Assembly (NCBI GenBank): GCA_907163375.1
Contig: CAJQUW010006861.1
Location: forward strand, 21,117 to 85,116
Origin: Prostheceraeus crozeri
Taxonomy: Eukaryota > Platyhelminthes > Polycladida > Euryleptidae
Direction: 5' to 3'
DNA length: 64,000 nucleotides
Shown here: positions 56,501-64,000 of the stretch, piece after piece
How positions within the stretch are numbered: the first letter of the stretch is position 1
Layout: every line of letters starts with the position of its first letter
Notes under the pieces: model-generated
The model's database searches: none
What the model was told of the DNA's origin: nothing
Seen by the model: only the letters and a program-made list of their open reading frames with translations
Translations under genes and position numbers: made by a program

Positions 56501-56984
56501 TTCTAATGATCCTGATATTGGATGGAAATGCCAGCTATTCAGGTCTATTCTATTTTTTCAACTGAATTTGGAACTCAATATTTAATCATCATCTATTTAC
56601 ATTGTGCATATTTTCATATTTCGTGGCTTGCTTCAAGACATTACTCATTTACGTATACATTTTTTTTCTGACACAATGTGCTCTGCCACTGTGTGATGAA
56701 CATGCACATATTACTTCATCGCAGTTACATTGTGCATATTTTTAAGGATTAGATCCATATGCCGACATTAAACACAAGTAAATCTCGGCTCAAAACAAAA
56801 TTATTTCTGGTTCTCCCAAATTCTCAAACTACCGTGGACGAAACAGTGATAAATTCATCGCGGTTGGTCATAACATCAACTCATCACTGAGTTTGGCCAA
56901 GTGTTCAAAAAATTTTGTTGACTGTTACCTAACGAAAATGGAATTACTATATTGAATCTAATCATTTCGACTTGAAACCCTGTC
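53574..56984. other. no gene recognised
   Basis: AT-rich DNA. The blocks at about 54840-54920 and 55440-55520 share the phrase TTCTTTGAAGTA(A/T)AT(A/T)ATTAAAGCA with TGAATGATRTTTAC after it, a diverged direct repeat about 600 bases apart. An open frame at 53900-54253 is not recognised. Confidence 0.45.
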
Positions 56985-57840
56985 AGGCCTTGAGTGTGGG
57001 GGTGCTGGTTTGTTGGTTGGGTGGGTCTGGCTTGGTAGGTGTTGGGGTTGTAGTTTGTGTGGTGGTCGGTGGGTTGGTGTTGTGTTTTGATTTTGTCGTG
57101 TTTGTGTTGGTATATAGGTGGTGTGGTTCGGTCGTTTGGGTGAGGATGGGGTTGTGGTTTGATGTTTAGTTTAGTGTGGTGATATGTGGATGGAATCATT
57201 TTCGGTGTGTCGCATTTAATATGTCTGGTTTAAGGGTTGGGGTTGGAGGTAGTTTTGGTCGTTGATTAGGGTGGTGTTGGTGTTGTGGGGTGATTATAGT
57301 TGGGTGGTAGTATGTGTCGAGTAATTGTGTGGATTAAGAGGCTTCGGTTGTGAGATGCATCGGTACTCTAGTTTAGATAGAGGTAGTAATCTAAAAGAGA
57401 AGAGGATAGTAGATTGTGAATAAAGGCTACTAGAAAAAGTGAAGGAAGAATAAGTATATATAGAGTTTCCTAATTGTCAAAAGTGTCAGTATTAGTTATA
57501 AAATACAGGAGTGAGTTAGTAGAGGAGAGAAATAGCAGTGTTATGTTGTGGATAGTTTTCTTGATAGGCTTACGTGGTGTGTTTTGTTGGTTTTTGTAAA
57601 GGTTATTTATCTTTAGTGCTATAACAAGAGTTTTAAGGTCGCTTTTGAGCATTGTAAAGGTGTGAGAGATATGTGAGTTAAATAATTTAGAGTGAGTGTT
57701 GAGTAGTGTAAATGGAATGAGTAGTAGTAGTAAAAGTGCGAAGAAGAATTAAGTATAGTTAGGAAGGTATTAGAGTAGGTGTATTGTAAATAGTGAAGTT
57801 ATGAGTTATTACAGTTAGAGGAGAGTAGAGGTTTTAGTTT
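56985..57840. other. C-depleted, G/T- then G/A-rich tract
   Basis: The + strand is almost free of C for about 850 bases. The first 350 are G/T-rich (GGTTGGGTGGG, GTGGTGTTGGTGTTGTGGGG) and the rest A/G/T-rich (GTAGTAGTAGTAAAAGTGCG). The open frames here come from the composition and are not genes. Confidence 0.8.
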
Positions 57841-60219
57841 AGTACTAGATTTCCGTTTGCCACTGGTATATGTTAATTGAAAATGAAATCTGGTCGTATG
57901 AATTTAATAGCTTGAATTTGAAAGAAATCGGACTTCGGCAGTTCGAGAAATTGAGCTGGTAACTTGTAATGTGTCTATTATTGCGGTAAATCAAGAGTGC
58001 CCAGTTCCATCAAAATAAATAGCTTTCCTTTCTTTATTCAGATTATATTTGCTGTCGGCTTCCAGACGCATATTGATTTTATTCAATCTACTTCTTTAAT
58101 TATTCTTTTACTCTTGTGAAATTTACTATTTAAAGTTACGTTATACCAAGTATATGAACTTGCTTGGCTTTATAATATCTTCCTACAGATTTGCTAATTG
58201 CATACTTGCCAGCTGTAATCAAAAGTAGGCCTACTTTTTCTGGTTATCTTTACATTCAATTTCCCTGTACTTGGAACTCGCAGATATGGAATTTCTGCAA
58301 TGAATCTCTCATTAGTAGAACTGAAAATGGCGGAGGGGCCGGCCTTAAGACATAGGAAATTTTCTTCGACCATTCATTAAAAATGGCATGGGAGAATTAT
58401 AAAGAATCTAACTATATTCTATGTCGTTTGAATCGAAATCGCGGTCTAGGCGACCTAGGGCATCTTGGGAGATGTATAGCAAAGTAGACTACCCGTGTTC
58501 TATTTCATTTCAACTGCCAGGGCTCTTCTAGAAGAATCATTTTTCCAATTTGGCTTTACAAAGCTTAGTGCTAATCAGTGTCAATGAATCTGCTAGAACA
58601 TTGGTTATGGTTCCTAAAATTGACACAATGATAAGATTCTTAACTTTTATGTATATTAGATTGAAGTGCTTTGCCGTTTCCATTAAATATGACAGTGAGG
58701 GAACTTAATAGACAAGAAATATTGTAATAACGGTAGCAAGAAATATTCGGTCGCTGAAACTATCTAATTAAGCCTATTTATTCTAGGTCCGTCGTCTATC
58801 GTATCTGGTGGAAGGAATGAATCTGAATTGGTTGAAAAGAATATTCGACAGGCGGTTTATCGCACAACGTACAGTTGCAGTGCAACTTAGATGGGGGTGC
58901 GGATCCAAAAGGAATTTAAGTTTGGGTTGAAAGGCCATTCCTTACAGCTAGTTTTCGGTAAGTAAAGATGTCAAGACTAAAAACAATCCCTGAAGTTATG
59001 TCTGCTTTGTTGCATGTTTAACTTGATTAGATGCACATTACTAGTGGTTATTTGATTTCTGAAGTTTCTGTTATATGGTTTTGTGATATTCATCCCCAGA
59101 ATTTTAATGTTCGGTTTATCTAGTTCATTCAGTTTTCGTTATTGTATTCGGTTTTGTGTATTTTTATTATTTCATTATTGTTTGATTATTGAAAAAGACT
59201 GTTGGAAGCTTATTGGGAAAATTTACCGTCATATATTTTGATTAGCATTTAGCAATTTTTAATTGTGCAAATAATGGCTTCTCAGTTACTTGCATAATAC
59301 CATGTATTTTCAATAAGTTTGTAGCAAGAGTAGAAATGATAGTATATGTATAAATAGTGAACAAAGCATGGATTATTGTACTGTTCTACGAAATTTATAG
59401 CTTCTCAAAAGCAGTTTCACTTCGGTTCAAAAGAAATTAATATAAAATGAATTTAAGTAATTTTTCAGCAAATTCATTGAAACCGTCAAAGCATATTTGC
59501 AAAGAAATCCCTGTCACAAAAGGTTTAGTTGCACCGGAACTGAGCCTCTCTTTCGAGGTGCTGTCCCGCAAGTATGTTTCTTTGTCCCTGTAATGATGCC
59601 AGCGGGTCCTGTAATGGATGCAATCTCTCACATCTTAAGCTACTAAATTCGTTAGTCTAAACGTGGAATTTCTTTGAAAATGAGGGTCTTTCAATATTCA
59701 ATTGTTTGTAGGGGATCCTTATCATGTGGTGACCTAAATAGCAAAAAAGCAATTTGTATTTAGACGGGGGCGCTTTTCCACGAGGCATGATTATGGTGGT
59801 CGATGACCATCTGAAAGCTTTACAGGCTCATAGGGTCACTCCAACAATAAACGTGGAAGTTGTATTCACATTGAAATTTTATTATGTATACAGTGCTATC
59901 AATTTCTTTACATATGCGCAATAGATTTACCTGCATAATTTACTCGGACCTGCGTTAAAAATGGCAAAGGTTTGCCGGCGTATGACCATTGAGAGGCTGT
60001 TTTTTGATGATTATTGTACAATGCTTTAATCGCGTTGTTCTTAATAACAATTAGGGACTGTAGGAGTGGTTGTTATGAGTATGAATAATGTATTTGATTT
60101 CTTCAATAAATTGGTTTCAAATTTGCCTTTTTTATGTTAATTATTTATCTAGAAAATTAAGAAGCTATTTATAAGGTTCTTTTCTATGGTAAGATGAAGT
60201 GATGAATCAACTGCATTAA
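57841..60219. other. no gene recognised
   Basis: AT-rich DNA with no supported feature. The minus-strand frame 59631-59437 (64 codons) is not recognised. Confidence 0.45.
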
Positions 60220-60420
60220 ACCGTTTTAAAAAAGTGTGGGTTTTCGGTTGCAGACCGAAAAGTCAGTTAAAAATGTCATCAATGTACTTTATGTAAAAAA
60301 CCGACTTTGTTTCCTATAATGTCATAATGAGAATTAAGAATTCAACTACAGGAGGTTCATTGGAGGTTCCCGATGCTCTTTTCTTCTTTTTGCGGGTAGT
60401 TTTCATAGGTGAAGCAGGTC
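60220..60420 (-). mobile_element. possible retroelement RT remnant
   Basis: On the minus strand one finds KSVFYIKYIDDIF, like the Y.RYIDDIF box of Penelope or related reverse transcriptases, preceded at a fitting distance by GTSNEPPV, which may be a worn GT.MG.P box. Stops separate the parts. Confidence 0.35.
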
Positions 60421-63410
60421 TATTTTATCTGCTTTGGATTAAAACAAATACGTGTTAGGTTTGACTCCCTTCTAAAATCGTTTCATATTGATATCCGACA
60501 TAGGCATTTTTTAAGTAACTCATTTATTGAAAAATTTTGTTTAATGAATATACTGGTATTCTTATAAGCCCTCAATCAAAGTTTCATGGTGCTCAATGTT
60601 CGCTTCATTACTTACTTCCCGTTTTTCGTCCTGGTCAACGCTGACGGGGGGTTTCAGTTAGCGCAGTCCCCATACACAAAATTGTTCTACCATTCTACAT
60701 GGAAGTATTTTCTTCATTCGCATTTTTTTATGACTAATTGTAACCAAATTCACAACCACCTTCCTTTGCATTGATTTTTCTTTCCTTTTAAGTCCTGATA
60801 TATTGCATCCTTGTTATTGATCGTTATGTCTCGGTCACTGATGATGGCATCTTGTCTATCGGAATAACTTATTGCGAATTACATTTTCTCCGATGAATTT
60901 TAATCTACTGGGATCGTAGATCACTCGGATGTTGTATATCTTATTTCTTGGAATTATAAAAACGACACCATTTCAGTGACATAGAGACTGGCATCGTGGC
61001 TGTTGGGTTTTTTGTTGAGTATGTTGTTTCGTTTTTATTCGTTATGTTTGTAAAATGGTTGCCATTTCCGTTACGATTCTGTGAAGAACAGCAGTTTCCA
61101 ACGATAACTTACAAGAATTTTGAGGAGATCTCCAGAGGTATGTGCGTAGGTACCAAGAGGACCGACAAAGGTGGGCGGCGACAACGAGAGTTTAGATGAA
61201 GAGGCGGAGGCCCAAGCGCAGTTAAGTCACAGTGATTTATCTGACTCGGACTAAGTGGACTCGGACTATTGAGTGGTCTTCTCTGACTTTTTCACGTTCA
61301 TAGATGCGTACGCGCGCCAGTAGCTGTTTTTATAGTTTATTGATACATAGCTGATGAAAATAAAACACGTTGATTTTCATGTTTTATTCAACTTAATTTT
61401 TATGAAATGTTCATTGAGGATATGAAAGCTTATGACATATTTCATCTGGAGATTAGTTCTTTATGCTTCCTGTTTAGATTGTATTCCGGCGGTATTTTCT
61501 CTCTTGTACATGACTCAGAAAATGAAGATATTTCATCTTCATTAATCATTTCTTTTTTAGTTGATAATATAATGAATTTTTAAAGTCTTTTTGGGCACAA
61601 AAAATTAATAAAATGATGTCAAGTTATATTTCGCCGATCTGACTTGGTCAATTGAAATAGAAAAGTAATCATATGAAAAAATTTCAGGAGTCAAAATGCC
61701 AAAATCATTCGAATCTCTACAAATTACAAAATGTCATTATCGTTATCTTAACAAAAATATACACATATCACCACAGCTAATGATTGTCGTAGTTCTGTCT
61801 AGTACAACAAGAAATCAATGAACTTTAGTTTATGTGTATATTTGGTAGATGTCGACTTTGACATTTGGATGGTTTTGTAATTTTGTACTGAGATTTCAAA
61901 ATGATGTTAGCATTTGACTTCCAAAATTTTTTACTTCAGGACTTCTTTCTATCTCAATGATTGAGGACCAGATCGACGAAATATATTTTGTCATAATTAT
62001 TGATTTTGTGCGTAGAAAAGACTGAAGGAATAATAATATTTCATTGATTTCAACTATAAGGAAAATGATATCAGGAATCTTTCTTTTACCAGATCAATAA
62101 ATATTTGCCAAGAATTGCTAATATTATAATGATATCTGCCTTTCAGATTTTTTCCCAGGTTGCTTGATAATCTTGATTCGTATCCAGAATTAAATATCTT
62201 TCCTGATAATTGCAGTGAGACATAGTCGTCGTACTTATATAATTAACCGTGCGTAGCTGTTATTATTTTTTTTTTGCAATCTTAACTGCAGCTTCTGTAA
62301 AAAGTCACATCAATTTCATTTTGTTTTGTAATAAGTGGGAAATGTGATAACTTAATAAAACTGTTGCTAAGACATTGCTTAAATGGCATTGTAATATGCC
62401 GAAATTAATTTCAATTTCATATCAAGTCTTAGCTCTCAATATTCATCGGTTTTCATCTGTGATTTTTTTACTCCTACCACACTTCAGTATTCTTTTCCGG
62501 ACAGTTATTTCTAAGACTTGTTAAAATGAAATTTTTTATATAGATGGCTTTTTAGTTAGATGAACGCCACGTCGAGAGGAGATTGAAACATCTTCACAAC
62601 ATTTGTGTATTGTAAAAGTGTTTTTTTTTTTCAAAGTTCTAAATCAATCTTTTTGTTAGAATATACTTCGATTTGTTTGATGCAGTACTTAATGAAAAAA
62701 TATTGATTTGCTCTCTTCTATCTACTTTATAACAAATAAAAATAATAACTGTAGCTGAGCAAGACTGTAGTAGCTAAACATTTAAAATACCTTACTAGTT
62801 GTCCGTAATATCCTATAGAAATGAATCGCTGGTTTTTGGGTATAGTTTGTTAGTTCTTAGTAGGCATTTTGAATTTTTCTGTTGCTAGAGGTTGGATTTT
62901 TCAGATGGAGGTATTGCCTTGGAAGAGCTAATTGATCCTTTTCTGCAAAAGCCTCCGAGTTTCTCCGATGCAGCATGATGGCAGTGTCAATTTATTTTTG
63001 ATAATGCGAAGAAAGGATGGCCAACTGCAGTCTATGCTCCATAGCTATTTAGCGAATTTCTTTCATTTTTAATTGATTATGTTGGTTGTTAGAAAACTAG
63101 GTCATCAGATTTCTCTAATAAGAGACTGTATATACACATAATTAATTTATTTCTAGAATCTCTGTGTTGATGTTAATGAAAATTCAGCGTGTTCATTTGA
63201 AAAGTCTCCTATCTGTAATTATGTAATCAGATTTTAATACTTGTGTGACTATGCGATTGTTTCAGTACCCTTTTTATGATGAGAACATACACATTTGAAA
63301 CTTCTGAATTGTATTTTAGCTCACAAACAGCACTGCATCCGCTACGTAAGTTTAACCAATTAAATCAGTAGGGGGGGGGGGAGTTTGTTTTTGATTTGCA
63401 GTCAGGCTTG
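60421..63410. other. no gene recognised
   Basis: AT-rich DNA. An open frame at 60996-61199 ends with Lys/Arg-rich sequence and is followed by an acidic stretch in another frame; no family recognised. A run of ten G lies at about 63371-63381. Confidence 0.4.
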
Positions 63411-63736
63411 TTATCCCATGAAGTGCGACACAGGTGCGTCAATCTTGCGATTTTCTTTTCTGCAGCACCGCATTTGTTCCATTCCCTATTATCCATCTTG
63501 GGCCACAGCAAACAATGCCGTTATCACTTAGTTATGGGCGGATAATTAATAGCTACGCTATTGATGTAATACATCCCCCGCCATATTTTATCAGAGGGAA
63601 ACGGGGTTGTATCGCTATCTAGTGTACGGCATGTTGACTGTTGGCCCAGTAGAAATCGGGATGGAAAAAATGCGGTATTGCAGAAAAGCAAATCGCAAGA
63701 TTGACGCACCCGGCGTAGGCACTTATGGGGTAGCTC
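63411..63736. mobile_element. palindromic MITE
   Basis: Left arm 63411-63520 (TATCCCATGAAGTGC..., GTGCGTCAATCTTGCGATTT, TGCAGCACCGCATTT, GGGCCACAG) is matched by an inverted right arm at about 63625-63736. The middle carries a second, smaller inverted pair (GGATAATTAATAGC and GCTATTGATGTAATACATCC). Matching 15-residue protein starts (MRQSCD.LFC.TAF) on both strands are a by-product of this symmetry. Confidence 0.85.
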
Positions 63737-64000
63737 TCATTTCTGGCGTCCGGCTCGGTTTTGTAGAAGCCGCTGCGTGCACGAGTAAAGGCAATGCGCG
63801 ATGACGACGGGTATTTTGTGGCAACATTGGGCGATTTTTTGCTGGGCCAACGTCGTTTACACGCCGGTGCATGTGGGATTACGTGGGATTAACTATACTA
63901 AAACGGCCATTTCCTGATGGTGGCCAGGCAAATGCTACCTTCAGGGTAGACCAAGGGGCCATTTGGCAAAAACGGTATCTTCCCATGTTGGGGCCGACGG
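63737..64000. other. GC-richer DNA at the window edge
   Basis: Noticeably higher G+C than the rest of the right half (GGCGTCCGGCTCGG, CACGCCGGTGCATG). It may be part of a larger transposon that continues past the window. No gene recognised. Confidence 0.35.

Noticed and set aside
56876-57199. Open frames of about 65 and 107 codons on the two strands
   Set aside because: They follow from the G/T-rich, C-free composition (Val/Gly/Trp on one strand, Pro/His/Thr on the other) and have no domain.
1-64000. tRNA, rRNA or snRNA genes
   Set aside because: None found by eye with acceptable box and stem structure; a tRNAscan/Infernal run would be needed to exclude them.

Overview
The window is nuclear DNA from an animal, most likely a marine or arthropod-grade invertebrate. 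It is AT-rich, has spliced genes with GT-AG introns, and is full of animal transposable elements. I cannot name the species. Only one ordinary host gene is recognised with confidence: a TMEM64-like membrane protein (VTT/TVP38 family) on the + strand in three coding exons (35924-36379, 38635-38799, 45727-45822).

Region by region. 1-10768: intergenic DNA with decayed transposons: a CR1/Rex1-like LINE remnant, a 21-bp minisatellite, a Tc1/mariner transposase fragment, a hAT-like remnant, and a better preserved LINE 3' half at 9110-10376. 10775-34440: a full-length but broken Polinton/Maverick (23.7 kb) with 5'-AG...CT-3' ends, long terminal inverted repeats and a 6-bp target duplication AATATT on both sides. 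Two later elements sit in its capsid genes: a Tc1/mariner element in the major capsid gene and a SINE-like retroposon in the minor capsid gene. 34447-35909: flank with an LINE RT scrap. 35924-45822: the TMEM64-like gene, whose introns hold an unusual RT fragment, an inverted pair of Penelope-like elements (one split by a 1.1-kb MITE) and a foldback element. 45941-64000: mostly featureless AT-rich DNA with a 70-bp tandem array, a C-depleted strand-asymmetric tract, and a palindromic MITE near the end.

How the Polinton is organised. The left two thirds is a + strand structural and integration module: unknown early gene, zinc-finger genes, small basic core-like protein, FtsK/HerA-type packaging ATPase, chromodomain integrase, pVI/pX-like minor protein, double-jelly-roll major capsid protein, adenain-type protease and penton-like minor capsid gene. 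A minus-strand gene with what look like PC4-like and TBP-like regions sits between the protease and minor capsid genes. The right third has the minus-strand protein-primed family B polymerase and small accessory genes with their own TATA promoters.

The most interesting observations are all in this Polinton: a TBP-lobe-like protein; a small intron placed exactly after the ATG in two genes at opposite ends of the element, with near-identical intron ends and the same first codons after it; histone-type 3' stem-loops on the minus strand; and duplicated gene pairs (a head-to-head inverted pair and a tandem capsid pair).
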